This document shows positions 1 to 5,635 of a stretch of DNA of 5,635 bases, in pieces. The notes under the pieces are model-generated. The model was not told where the DNA came from and ran no database searches. It saw only the letters and a program-made list of their open reading frames with translations. Numbering within the stretch: the first letter of the stretch is position 1; the number at the start of each line of letters is the position of its first letter. Where the stretch lies: positions 1 to 5,635 of the forward strand of contig NZ_JAGYZD010000108.1 in the NCBI RefSeq assembly GCF_018371055.1, in the 5' to 3' direction. Source of the DNA: Finegoldia magna. Its GTDB lineage: Bacteria > Bacillota > Clostridia > Tissierellales > Peptoniphilaceae. Made by a program: the position numbers and the translations under genes.

Positions 1-271
1 TGATAAATTTAGGATTACCTTCTTTATACAATCCATAACCATAACCTATACCAAAAAGTAATAGTATTAAGATTGTTGCCCAAAAACCAAGTTTTAAAAA
101 TGAAAGTGCAATCATTACACCTAAAATTCCATACTTAGTAGGTTTCCTTAATCCAGATAAATTTTTTATTAATCTTTCGTCAAATTTATCTTTTGGATCT
201 TCTTTTACAAAAATTATCTTCTTTTGTTCATCTGGGGATTGAAAATTGTCCAACATATTATTATTGTTCAT
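1..271 (-). CDS. DUF2273-type small membrane protein, 3' end cut by window edge
   Basis: An open frame of 90 codons starts at ATG 271-269 and runs off the left edge without a stop, so the C-terminus is missing. The start is supported by a G-rich ribosome binding site (AGGGGGTAAGA before ATG) and by its position 9 nt after the amaP stop. The first 45 residues are polar and charged (Asn-rich start, then Lys/Asp/Glu). A hydrophobic stretch follows at about residues 47-80, with an internal GFW near 62-64 and a Gly/Tyr-rich end (GIGYGYG). Two short hydrophobic segments around a GFW turn are typical of DUF2273 proteins, which sit beside amaP and asp23 in many Firmicutes. The exact function of DUF2273 is not known; a role in anchoring Asp23-type proteins at the membrane is inferred from this association. 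The polar N-terminal extension is longer than I expect for the family, so the family call is likely but not certain. Confidence 0.68.
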   Translation of the reverse strand, partial: MNNNNMLDNFQSPDEQKKIIFVKEDPKDKFDERLIKNLSGLRKPTKYGILGVMIALSFLKLGFWATILILLLFGIGYGYGLYKEGNPKFI

Positions 272-280
272 TCTTACCCC

Positions 281-826
281 CTATACTACCCTTTTGTTAG
301 TAGATTTTGCCAAATCCAAGAATTTTACATTAATATCTTTAACTTTGTATCCAGTTAAAGTTTCTAGATTAGTCTTGATATCATTTTTGATATTTTCACC
401 AAGACCTCCTACATTTGACATATCCCTTACTCCAACCTCTACATCACAATTCATATACGGTTCATTTGAATTGTTGACTCTTACATTAACATTAGAAGTT
501 CTGACATCGTTAAATTTATTTACAGTACTTTTAACAGTGTTTTCAAGTGCATCTGTAGATATCATAACTTCTCCATCCTTGTCTTTTGAGATCAAGAAAT
601 CACTTAAATTATCAGAGAGTATTGCTTTAAACATTATTATAAGTGCCCCTAGTAAAATTAAGGCTCCAATAACTGCTAATATATAAAAGCATACCTCATT
701 CATCATGAGCTCTCTGAGATTATAACTAACTTGTCCAAAATTGAATACTGTAAAAAACATTACTAAAGAAAATAAAATTAGTAATATTGAAAATAGTATG
801 TGGACAAATTTTTTAAATCCACTCAT
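281..826 (-). CDS. amaP: AmaP-like alkaline shock response membrane anchor protein
   Basis: This 181-aa protein has two predicted membrane segments at about residues 7-29 and 46-69. A soluble C-terminal domain (about 80-170) follows, with the Asp23/Gls24-like pattern: a GEVMIS strand, a helix beginning TDALENTV, and a late strand VKDINVKF. This is the architecture of AmaP, which in Staphylococcus anchors the abundant envelope-stress protein Asp23 to the membrane. The start is placed at ATG 826-824 because a near-perfect AAGGAGG lies just upstream. The frame is open for 24 more codons up to 898, but that stretch covers the promoter and has no good ribosome binding site. The next gene, a DUF2273-type protein, starts 9 nt after the stop, so the two form one operon; an asp23-type gene would be expected beyond the left edge. 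Two SigB-like promoters lie upstream. The family assignment is good; the role in this organism is inferred. Confidence 0.82.
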   Translation of the reverse strand: MSGFKKFVHILFSILLILFSLVMFFTVFNFGQVSYNLRELMMNEVCFYILAVIGALILLGALIIMFKAILSDNLSDFLISKDKDGEVMISTDALENTVKSTVNKFNDVRTSNVNVRVNNSNEPYMNCDVEVGVRDMSNVGGLGENIKNDIKTNLETLTGYKVKDINVKFLDLAKSTNKRVV

Positions 827-869
827 AAAACCTCCTTGTAAATTATTGATATATTTGTTACTTGATATA

Positions 870-897
870 TATACCACATTAGAATAAATTCTAAACA
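870..897 (-). promoter_or_regulatory. Proximal promoter of amaP operon, SigB-like / extended -10
   Basis: Read on the minus strand, TGTTTAG (-35 side, 897-891) is followed by TGGTATA (876-870), with 14 nt between GTTTAG and TGGTAT. This fits the SigB-type pattern GTTTAA-N12-14-GGGTAT with one mismatch in each element. The same bases give an extended -10 (TGG TATATA, 876-868) that a housekeeping sigma could use, with only a weak TTGTTT at -35. The leader to the ATG at 826 would be about 35 nt. The sigma assignment is inferred. Confidence 0.55.
879..894. promoter_or_regulatory. 16-bp inverted repeat inside the amaP proximal promoter, possible operator
   Basis: TTAGAATAAATTCTAA is two perfect 7-bp arms around a 2-bp centre. 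It lies between the -35-like and -10-like elements of the leftward promoter, where a bound dimeric regulator would block or remodel RNA polymerase. I do not recognise the site as that of a known regulator. In DNA this AT-rich a palindrome of this size can arise by chance, so the operator role is speculative. Confidence 0.35.
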
Positions 898-976
898 ATA
901 ATTTGTTAAATTATAAAAATTTACTCTTTATTAATTGTTTTAAAAATGGTTTTAACCTCTAGCGCCTTAATTTAAT

Positions 977-1003
977 TATACCCTTCTTATAAATTTCTAA
1001 ACA
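977..1003 (-). promoter_or_regulatory. Distal promoter of amaP operon, SigB-like
   Basis: On the minus strand, TGTTTAG (1003-997) is followed, 13 nt after GTTTAG, by an exact GGGTATA (983-977). This is a close match to the SigB-type pattern GTTTAA-N12-14-GGGTAT. The -10 also reads as TATAAT (980-975), so housekeeping sigma could recognise it, but no good TTGACA lies at 16-18 nt. The sequence around the -35 (GTTTAGAAATTTAT) nearly repeats that of the proximal promoter (GTTTAGAATTTATT), so the two look like a duplicated promoter. Confidence 0.55.
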
Positions 1004-1049
1004 TTTTTATTTTAAAAAAATCCGAAAAATTACACAATTTGTTCAGTTC

Positions 1050-1081
1050 TGATTTGTAAAATTATTTAGAGGGTATATAAA
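1050..1081 (+). promoter_or_regulatory. Promoter of the hydroxyacyl-CoA dehydrogenase gene
   Basis: A housekeeping reading gives TTGTAA (1054-1059), a 16-nt spacer and TATAAA (1076-1081). The same place also contains GGGTATA (1071-1077), identical to the -10 of the distal amaP promoter, with TGATT (1050-1054) at the spacing used by the leftward promoters. The -35 match to GTTTAA is poor, so the SigB-like reading is weaker here than on the other strand. The start codon lies about 45 nt downstream. Confidence 0.5.
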
Positions 1082-1112
1082 TACTGAATAAAGTTACAAT
1101 ATAGATTAATTC

Positions 1113-1120
1113 AAAGGAGG
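1113..1120 (+). promoter_or_regulatory. Strong ribosome binding site for the dehydrogenase
   Basis: AAAGGAGG lies 7 nt before ATG 1128. It is a near-complete anti-16S match and fixes the start of the following gene. Confidence 0.85.
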
Positions 1121-1127
1121 CACATTT

Positions 1128-2084
1128 ATGAAATTTAAAAATGTTACAGTTGCTGGTGGAGGCGTTTTGGGATCTCAAATAGCTTTTCAAACTGCTTTCA
1201 AAGGATTTGATGTAAACGTATGGCTAAGAAGTGAAGGTTCTGTAGAGAGAGCTAAGCCACGTTTTGATGCGTTAAAAGAAACTTATCTAAGTATACTAGA
1301 TAGAATTAAGGTTGGATTATCTGATGAAAACACTGTTAACTCAGTAATTATACCTAGAGGTATTTCTTCAGATCAATTGACAATTGATGATATTGAAAAT
1401 TTAAAAAAAGATGTAGAAGAAGGATTCAATAGAATTCATCTTTTAACTGACTTAGAAGAATCAGTTAAAAATTGTGATTTATTTATTGAAGCTGTTTCTG
1501 AAAATCCAGAACAAAAATCAGATTTCTATAAGAATTTAGCAAAAGTATTACATGATAATACTATAGTTGCAACAAATTCATCAACATTATTACCAAGTTC
1601 ATTCAAGGATTTACTACCTCATCCTGAAAAATATCTGGCTCTTCACTTTGCAAATGAAATTTGGAACAATAATACAGCAGAAATTATGGGACACAGTGAA
1701 ACTTCCCAAGAAGCATTCGATGAAGTAGTAAGTTTTGCAAAAGATATAGGAATGATTCCATTAAAATTAAAGAAAGAACAACCTGGATATCTACTAAATT
1801 CATTATTAGTTCCATTATTAGATGCTGCAATGACTCTAAAGGCTTTGGACATAGCTGATATTGAAGACATAGACAACGCTTGGAGATATGGAACAGGCGC
1901 TGCATTTGGACCTTTCCAAATACTTGACGTAGTTGGTCTTAAAACTGCATATAATATCACTTTAAATAAACCAGATGTAAATGATGAAAATTCTGTAGCA
2001 TATCAAATAGCTCAAATGCTAAAGAAATATATAGATGAAAATAAATTAGGTAGAGGAACAAAAGAAGGCTTCTACAAATACTAA
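1128..2084 (+). CDS. 3-hydroxyacyl-CoA dehydrogenase family protein
   Basis: This 318-aa protein has the HCDH fold: an N-terminal Rossmann domain with AGGGVLGSQ (residues 9-17, a GxGxxG loop), a central TNSSTL (149-154), the probable catalytic His173 in LHFANE with Glu185 in NNTAEIMGH, then PGYLLNSLL (219-227) opening the helical C-terminal domain and GTKEGFYKY at the end. Family members oxidise 3-hydroxyacyl-CoA, or reduce the ketone, with NAD(P)H in the cytoplasm. It differs from classic butyrate-pathway Hbd (about 280 aa). It has extra sequence at about 36-105, the usual HFxNP is HFANE, and the residue after the second beta strand is Arg (VWLRSEGS) instead of an acid. I recall similar HFANEIW proteins in lactobacilli; their substrate is not settled. 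It stands alone, without thiolase or crotonase genes beside it, so a butyrate role is not supported by context. It has its own promoter, a strong ribosome binding site and a terminator. Confidence 0.82.
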   Translation: MKFKNVTVAGGGVLGSQIAFQTAFKGFDVNVWLRSEGSVERAKPRFDALKETYLSILDRIKVGLSDENTVNSVIIPRGISSDQLTIDDIENLKKDVEEGFNRIHLLTDLEESVKNCDLFIEAVSENPEQKSDFYKNLAKVLHDNTIVATNSSTLLPSSFKDLLPHPEKYLALHFANEIWNNNTAEIMGHSETSQEAFDEVVSFAKDIGMIPLKLKKEQPGYLLNSLLVPLLDAAMTLKALDIADIEDIDNAWRYGTGAAFGPFQILDVVGLKTAYNITLNKPDVNDENSVAYQIAQMLKKYIDENKLGRGTKEGFYKY

Positions 2085-2092
2085 TTAAATTG

Positions 2093-2131
2093 AAACAAGC
2101 TCTTGATTAAAATCAAGAGCTTGTTTGTTTT
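2093..2131. terminator. Rho-independent terminator, probably shared by convergent genes
   Basis: AAACAAGCTCTTGAT (2093-2107) pairs perfectly with ATCAAGAGCTTGTTT (2112-2126) around a 4-nt loop, giving a 15-bp stem. On the plus strand the stem is followed by GTTTT, ending the dehydrogenase transcript 9 nt after its stop codon. On the minus strand it lies 18 nt past the stop of the sugar operon and is followed by TTTCAATTTAATT, a weaker T-tract, so it probably also ends that operon. Confidence 0.9.
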
Positions 2132-2143
2132 CAAAATATTTTA

Positions 2144-3163
2144 TTAGTCAATCCAGCCGTAAGCTTTCATTAATACTTCTACTGGTTTTCTTCCTTCATG
2201 ACCATTAATTAATGGTTGAGTATCGGTATTTATTGCGTGAATGAAATCTTTGTATAGTGGAGTGTGTCCGTTTCCGTACACATTATCGATTGATTTGTCA
2301 TCTTCCAATTCTGCGGTTTCAGATTCATCTTCAAATACCCAAGTTTTTATTTCGTTAACAGCTAACCCACCGATAACTGCAGTTCCTGTCGATCCAAATA
2401 CAGAAATAGTTTCTTCAAGATTTTTAGGATATACATCGGCACTACCTTCCAATAGTCCAATTCTACCGCTCTTAAATCTCATCAAAATTACACCGTAATC
2501 TTCCATTTCTATATCTCTTAGGAAAGTTTCTGTTTCAGCTTTTACGCTTACTAATTCATCGTCCATCATCCATAACAATAAGTCTAGTGCATGTATACAT
2601 TGGTTCATCAATGTGCCACCATCTAAAGCCTTTGTTCCTCTCCATGGTGCTAAGTTATAGTAGTTTTGATTTCTGTTCCATAAAACTCTTGCTGTGATGT
2701 TTGTCATCTTTCCAAATTTATTAGCATCAATTGTTTTTTTCAATTTTTGAATTGGAGGATTAAATCTGTTTTGGTGACATACCCCAACTTTTAATCCATT
2801 TTCATCAGCTAATTTATTAATTTTGTCGATTTCTTCCAAACTCATAGCCATTGGTTTTTCAATCAATACATGTTTTGATTGTTCTAAGCAGTAAAGAGCT
2901 ATCTCACCGTGGTAACCACTTTCTGTTGAAATTGAACACATATCGATGTCGACTTCTTCTAACATTTTTTTGTAATCAGTGTATACTTTTACATCTCTGT
3001 CAGGAAATCTTTCCAAATATTCATCTCTTTTTTCAATTGCTCTTTCTTCAATAATATCGCATACTGCAACCAATTCCATTTCTGAATCATTGTTTGCAAT
3101 TCCTTCTACGTGTTTATAAGAAATTCTACCACAACCAATGATTGCGCATTTAATTTTTTGCAT
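2144..3163 (-). CDS. wbpB: Gfo/Idh/MocA oxidoreductase, WbpB/WlbA-like UDP-GlcNAcA 3-dehydrogenase
   Basis: This 339-aa protein has an N-terminal Rossmann domain with IIGCGRISYKH (residues 8-18) and the family signature IEKPMAMS (101-108), where Lys103 is the expected catalytic lysine. It also has CHQNRFNP (129-136) and the substrate-side block DGGTLMNQCIHALDLL (181-196) with His191. The length is normal for the family. WbpB/WlbA enzymes oxidise the 3-hydroxyl of UDP-N-acetylglucosaminuronic acid to a 3-keto sugar using NAD+. Some members regenerate NAD+ with 2-oxoglutarate, which I cannot read from sequence. Gfo/Idh proteins are hard to assign alone; the specific call rests on the adjacent WbpA-, WbpD- and WbpE-like genes. 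The start ATG 3163 lies 8 nt after the WbpA stop, with a ribosome binding site AAGAGGT that overlaps that stop codon. It is the last gene of the operon, before the hairpin at 2093-2126. Confidence 0.83.
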   Translation of the reverse strand: MQKIKCAIIGCGRISYKHVEGIANNDSEMELVAVCDIIEERAIEKRDEYLERFPDRDVKVYTDYKKMLEEVDIDMCSISTESGYHGEIALYCLEQSKHVLIEKPMAMSLEEIDKINKLADENGLKVGVCHQNRFNPPIQKLKKTIDANKFGKMTNITARVLWNRNQNYYNLAPWRGTKALDGGTLMNQCIHALDLLLWMMDDELVSVKAETETFLRDIEMEDYGVILMRFKSGRIGLLEGSADVYPKNLEETISVFGSTGTAVIGGLAVNEIKTWVFEDESETAELEDDKSIDNVYGNGHTPLYKDFIHAINTDTQPLINGHEGRKPVEVLMKAYGWID

Positions 3164-3171
3164 ATTACCTC

Positions 3172-4503
3172 TTATAATAATTCTATCTTATCTCTATTGT
3201 TTTCTACATTTCTTGTAGCGTATTTTGTATCAAATACAAATGGTGCATTGTCGACTACCATTTGATAATCAACATTTGTGTGATCTGCAGTTATAACCAC
3301 TAAATCATAACCTTTAACTACTTCAGGATTAATTTCTTTTAATGAGTAAGTCTTGGATCCATCTGGATTGAAGTATGAAGGATTGAATCCATCATAGTAA
3401 TCGATGATAGCTCCTTCTTCTCTGAACTTATCCATTACGACAAATGCTGGTGAATCTCTTAAATCGTCGATGTCTTTTTTGTAAGCAATACCTAAAATTA
3501 AAACTTTTGAACCATTTAAAGGTTTTTTAAATTTTCTAGATAAAATCTTCATAGATCTATCTACAACCCATTCAGGCATACTATCATTTACAGTACCACT
3601 TGCTTCTATGATTGGCATGTGCACATCGTATTCTCTAGCTTTCCAAGTCAAATAGAATGGATCTAATGGTATACAGTGTCCACCTACACCAGGACCTGGA
3701 TAGAATGCTTGATATCCATAAGGTTTAGTCTTAGCAGCGTCTACTACTTCCCACATATTGATATCCATTTTATTAGCTAATTTAGCAAATTCATTTACCA
3801 ATCCGATATTTACATTTCTGTATGTGTTTTCAAGAATTTTTTCCATTTCAGCAACTCTTGGTGAAGATACAGTCATAACTTCCCCTTCAAGTACATTTCT
3901 GTACAATGCTGCTGCAACTTCTGTAGATTCTGAACCAATTCCTCCAACAACTTTTGGAGTGTTCTTAGTTTTGTATTGTTTATTACCTGGATCTACTCTT
4001 TCAGGAGAAAATGCTAAGTAAAAATCTTCTTCACATTTCAAGCCTGAACCATTTTCCAATATAGGTCTCATTAATTCTTCAGTAGTTCCTGGATAAGTAG
4101 TGGATTCTAATACAACTATAGATCCTTTTTTCAAATGTTTAGAAACATCTGTAGTTGATTTTTCAACGTAAGAAATGTCTGGTTGTTGGTAAATATCCAA
4201 TGGTGTTGGAACAGCAATAGCAATGAAATCGCAACTTGCAACTGATTCAAAATCACTTGTAGCTCTTAATTTTCCAGATTCAACGATAGATTTTAATTCT
4301 GAATCAACAACATCACCAATATAGTTAACTCCATCGTTAACCATTTGAACTTTTTCAGGTTGTACATCAAATCCAATAACAGTGTAACCAGCTTTTGCTT
4401 TTTCAACTGCTAATGGCAATCCTACATAACCTAATCCTACAACCCCTACTACTAGAGATTTATCTTCGATTTTGCCCAATAATTCTTCTTTTAAATTATT
4501 CAT
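3172..4503 (-). CDS. wbpA: UDP-N-acetyl-D-glucosamine 6-dehydrogenase, WbpA-like
   Basis: This 443-aa member of the UDP-glucose/GDP-mannose dehydrogenase family has all three expected domains. These are an NAD-binding domain with [13 protein letters not shown] (residues 20-32), a central domain with [10 protein letters not shown] (164-173) and the catalytic block [12 protein letters not shown] (271-282, nucleophile Cys277), and a C-terminal UDP-binding domain with [18 protein letters not shown] (335-352). The enzyme oxidises C6 of a UDP-HexNAc to a uronic acid in two NAD+-dependent steps. The UDP-GlcNAc choice over UDP-ManNAc (WecC type) is inferred from its WbpB/D/E-like neighbours. I place the start at ATG 4503, which has GAGGT 5 nt upstream. 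An in-frame GTG at 4515 would add four residues but lacks a ribosome binding site. The start overlaps the end of the acetyltransferase gene by 8 nt (ATGAATAA), suggesting coupled translation. Confidence 0.9.
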   Translation of the reverse strand: MNNLKEELLGKIEDKSLVVGVVGLGYVGLPLAVEKAKAGYTVIGFDVQPEKVQMVNDGVNYIGDVVDSELKSIVESGKLRATSDFESVASCDFIAIAVPTPLDIYQQPDISYVEKSTTDVSKHLKKGSIVVLESTTYPGTTEELMRPILENGSGLKCEEDFYLAFSPERVDPGNKQYKTKNTPKVVGGIGSESTEVAAALYRNVLEGEVMTVSSPRVAEMEKILENTYRNVNIGLVNEFAKLANKMDINMWEVVDAAKTKPYGYQAFYPGPGVGGHCIPLDPFYLTWKAREYDVHMPIIEASGTVNDSMPEWVVDRSMKILSRKFKKPLNGSKVLILGIAYKKDIDDLRDSPAFVVMDKFREEGAIIDYYDGFNPSYFNPDGSKTYSLKEINPEVVKGYDLVVITADHTNVDYQMVVDNAPFVFDTKYATRNVENNRDKIELL

Positions 4504-5074
4504 TTGATACCTCACTCAATTTATAATCATTTAATAAATATTTCTTGTCACATTTTTCACATATATAATCTGTGAGGGAAACTCTTTTTAGGTTTTCTCC
4601 ACATGAACATGCATATCCATGATGTCTGGCTGGATTTCCTACTACAATTTCGTAATCCCCGACATCTTTTGTAACAACTGCTCCTGCTCCAATTATAGCA
4701 TATTTGCCAATTGTGTTTCCACAAACAATAGTCGCATTGGCGCCAATAGATGCGCCTTCTTTGATAGTTGTTTTTCGATATTCATCTTTTTTCTCAATAA
4801 AAGCCCTTGGATTAATAACATTTGTAAACACACAAGAAGGTCCTAAGAAAACACCATCTTCACAAACAACACCAGTATACACACTAACATTATTTTGAAC
4901 TTTACAATTATTACCAAGCGTAACATCTGGAGAAATCACAACATTTTGACCAATATTACAATTTTCTCCAATAGTGCTGCCTGACATCACATGACTAAAA
5001 TGCCAAATTTTAGTACCTTTACCGATCTTTGTCTCTTCATCTATATAGCAAGATTCATGAGCAAAAAAGTCCAT
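4496..5074 (-). CDS. wbpD: UDP-3-amino-sugar N-acetyltransferase, WbpD/WlbB-like
   Basis: This 192-aa left-handed beta-helix acyltransferase has hexapeptide repeats through about residues 10-135, for example [35 protein letters not shown] and [14 protein letters not shown]. The loop [14 protein letters not shown] (78-91) is characteristic of the WbpD/WlbB group, and Asn85 is the likely counterpart of their catalytic Asn. The family transfers acetyl from acetyl-CoA to the 3-amino group of UDP-GlcNAc(3NH2)[11 protein letters not shown] and VGNPAR close the helix. A C-terminal tail then carries four cysteines, CSC (156, 158) and CEKC (172, 175), resembling a small zinc-ribbon. The start ATG 5074 shares one base with the aminotransferase stop (TAATG), with AAAGGAG upstream inside that gene, so translation is probably coupled. 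The 3' end overlaps the WbpA gene by 8 nt. Confidence 0.9.
   Translation of the reverse strand: MDFFAHESCYIDEETKIGKGTKIWHFSHVMSGSTIGENCNIGQNVVISPDVTLGNNCKVQNNVSVYTGVVCEDGVFLGPSCVFTNVINPRAFIEKKDEYRKTTIKEGASIGANATIVCGNTIGKYAIIGAGAVVTKDVGDYEIVVGNPARHHGYACSCGENLKRVSLTDYICEKCDKKYLLNDYKLSEVSNE
4509..4513 (-). promoter_or_regulatory. Ribosome binding site deciding the WbpA start
   Basis: GAGGT on the minus strand lies 5 nt before ATG 4503 and inside the end of the acetyltransferase gene. It includes part of the upstream GTG at 4515-4513, so that GTG cannot use it. This supports the shorter 443-aa WbpA. Confidence 0.7.
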
Positions 5075-5635
5075 TATACTATCTCCTTTATAGAATTAAT
5101 AATATATTCTCTTTCCTCATCGTTCATTTCTGGGAACAATGGAATAGCAAAAGTTCTTTCTGAAAGATATTCCGCATTAGGGAAATCTCCCTTCTTATAT
5201 CCTAAATCATTAAAAGCTTTTTGTAAATGCATTGGCACCTTGTAATAAGTTCCAGTGGCGATGCCTTTTTCTTTTAATTTTGATTCTATTTCTTCTCTGT
5301 TTTCTGATTGTAAAATAAATAAATGGAAAACGTGCTTTCCGCCTTCAGTTTCTGTTGGCATTACCAATGAAGTATCCTTCAAAGCGTCGATGTATTTATG
5401 TGAAATACTTCTTCTATTTTCCGTATATTCGTCTAAGTGTTTCAATTTAATTCTCAAAATAGCAGCTTGGATTTCGTCCAATCTTGAATTATGACCGATT
5501 AAATAATTGTAGTATTTCAATGGATTGTAAACAGTATTGTCTCCTGAATTTTGTTCCACAACCTCAACTTCTTCATCATTTAATATAGCATAAGCTTTCA
5601 TTCCATTTTCGCCACTACCGTGAACCTTCAATGCT
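5074..5635 (-). CDS. wbpE: DegT/DnrJ/EryC1 aminotransferase, WbpE-like, C-terminal part only
   Basis: The frame is open to the right edge (first visible residues A-L-K-V-H-G), so about 187 C-terminal residues are present and the PLP-lysine half lies outside the window. A TTG at 5631 is internal and not a start. Visible family motifs are [10 protein letters not shown] at the edge, [16 protein letters not shown] (the conserved substrate/dimer region), [15 protein letters not shown], and [17 protein letters not shown] near the C-terminus. About 30 residues separate the HG and NYLIG motifs, which I regard as a normal variant in clostridial relatives. WbpE/WlbC enzymes transfer an amino group, usually from glutamate, to the 3-keto group made by WbpB. 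Other DegT members make different amino sugars, so the specific call depends on the operon. The stop overlaps the next start in TAATG. Confidence 0.87.
   Translation of the reverse strand, partial: ALKVHGSGENGMKAYAILNDEEVEVVEQNSGDNTVYNPLKYYNYLIGHNSRLDEIQAAILRIKLKHLDEYTENRRSISHKYIDALKDTSLVMPTETEGGKHVFHLFILQSENREEIESKLKEKGIATGTYYKVPMHLQKAFNDLGYKKGDFPNAEYLSERTFAIPLFPEMNDEEREYIINSIKEIV

Larger units (their letters stand above)
827..1127. other. Divergent intergenic region between amaP operon and dehydrogenase gene
   Basis: This stretch of about 300 bases is very AT-rich and contains no credible gene. It holds the control signals for both flanking units: two promoter-like sites reading toward amaP (near 870-897 and 977-1003), one reading toward the dehydrogenase (near 1050-1081), a 16-bp inverted repeat at 879-894, and strong ribosome binding sites at both ends. 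If the distal leftward promoter is used, the amaP mRNA would have a leader of roughly 140 nt. I see no stable hairpin or riboswitch-like fold in that leader. Confidence 0.75.

Noticed and set aside
246..686. 146-codon plus-strand open frame opposite amaP
   Set aside because: It is the antisense shadow of amaP, has no ribosome binding site, and encodes a low-complexity Leu/Ser/Thr protein without recognisable domains.
827..898. Upstream extension of the amaP frame by 24 codons
   Set aside because: The strong AAGGAGG lies just before ATG 826, and the extension would overlap the promoter elements at 870-897.
894..909. Possible Rex-type site or hairpin around AACAATAATTTGTTAA
   Set aside because: Only a 5-bp inverted repeat and one TTGTTAA half-site are present. 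The second half of a Rex site (TTAACAA) is missing.
937..955. Direct repeat of GTTTTAA, 12 nt apart
   Set aside because: Seven AT-rich bases repeated twice are expected by chance in this composition, and no promoter element is placed to use them.
1643..1960. Two minus-strand open frames inside the dehydrogenase gene
   Set aside because: They overlap a clearly conserved coding frame on the plus strand and have no supporting signals of their own.
4503..4515. GTG start at 4515 for the WbpA-like gene
   Set aside because: No ribosome binding site precedes it, while ATG 4503 has GAGGT at good spacing. The four extra residues have no counterpart that I know in the family.
4619..5494. Several plus-strand open frames opposite the acetyltransferase and aminotransferase genes
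   Set aside because: They are shadows of well-conserved minus-strand genes, with no domains or start signals.

Overview
The window looks like chromosomal DNA from a low-GC, AT-rich Gram-positive anaerobe of the Firmicutes. A Peptoniphilaceae member such as Finegoldia magna is my best guess, from the overall protein style; this is an inference and was not tested by a search. The signs are strong AGGAGG-type ribosome binding sites, an AmaP/DUF2273 (Asp23-type) envelope cluster, and AT-rich codon use in every gene.

Layout. Bases 1-826 (minus strand) hold two genes of an alkaline-shock/Asp23-type cluster: amaP, a two-TM membrane anchor, then a DUF2273-type small membrane protein that runs off the left edge. 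Bases 827-1127 are a divergent intergenic region. It carries two tandem promoter-like sites reading left and one reading right. All three resemble SigB-type general-stress promoters, and a perfect 7-bp inverted repeat sits inside the promoter nearest amaP. Bases 1128-2084 (plus strand) encode a 318-aa 3-hydroxyacyl-CoA dehydrogenase-family protein with unusual active-site and cofactor-site surroundings. A strong hairpin at 2093-2126 ends it and separates it from the convergent cluster on the right.

Bases 2144-5635 (minus strand) are the end of a tightly packed nucleotide-sugar operon. In transcription order it reads: DegT-family aminotransferase (WbpE-like, 5' part outside the window), left-handed beta-helix N-acetyltransferase (WbpD-like), UDP-sugar 6-dehydrogenase (WbpA-like) and Gfo/Idh/MocA 3-dehydrogenase (WbpB-like). 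The first two junctions overlap (by 1 and 8 nt) and the last has an 8-nt gap, so the four are very probably translated from one mRNA.

How they work together. The four sugar genes match the known route UDP-GlcNAc -> UDP-GlcNAcA (WbpA) -> 3-keto sugar (WbpB) -> 3-amino sugar (WbpE) -> UDP-2,3-diacetamido-2,3-dideoxy-glucuronic acid (WbpD). The product would be a precursor for a surface polysaccharide or capsule. The optional 2-epimerase (WbpI) and the glycosyltransferases are not in the window. The left half looks like envelope-stress functions, possibly co-regulated with the dehydrogenase by a general-stress sigma factor. I see no mobile element, CRISPR array, rRNA or tRNA.
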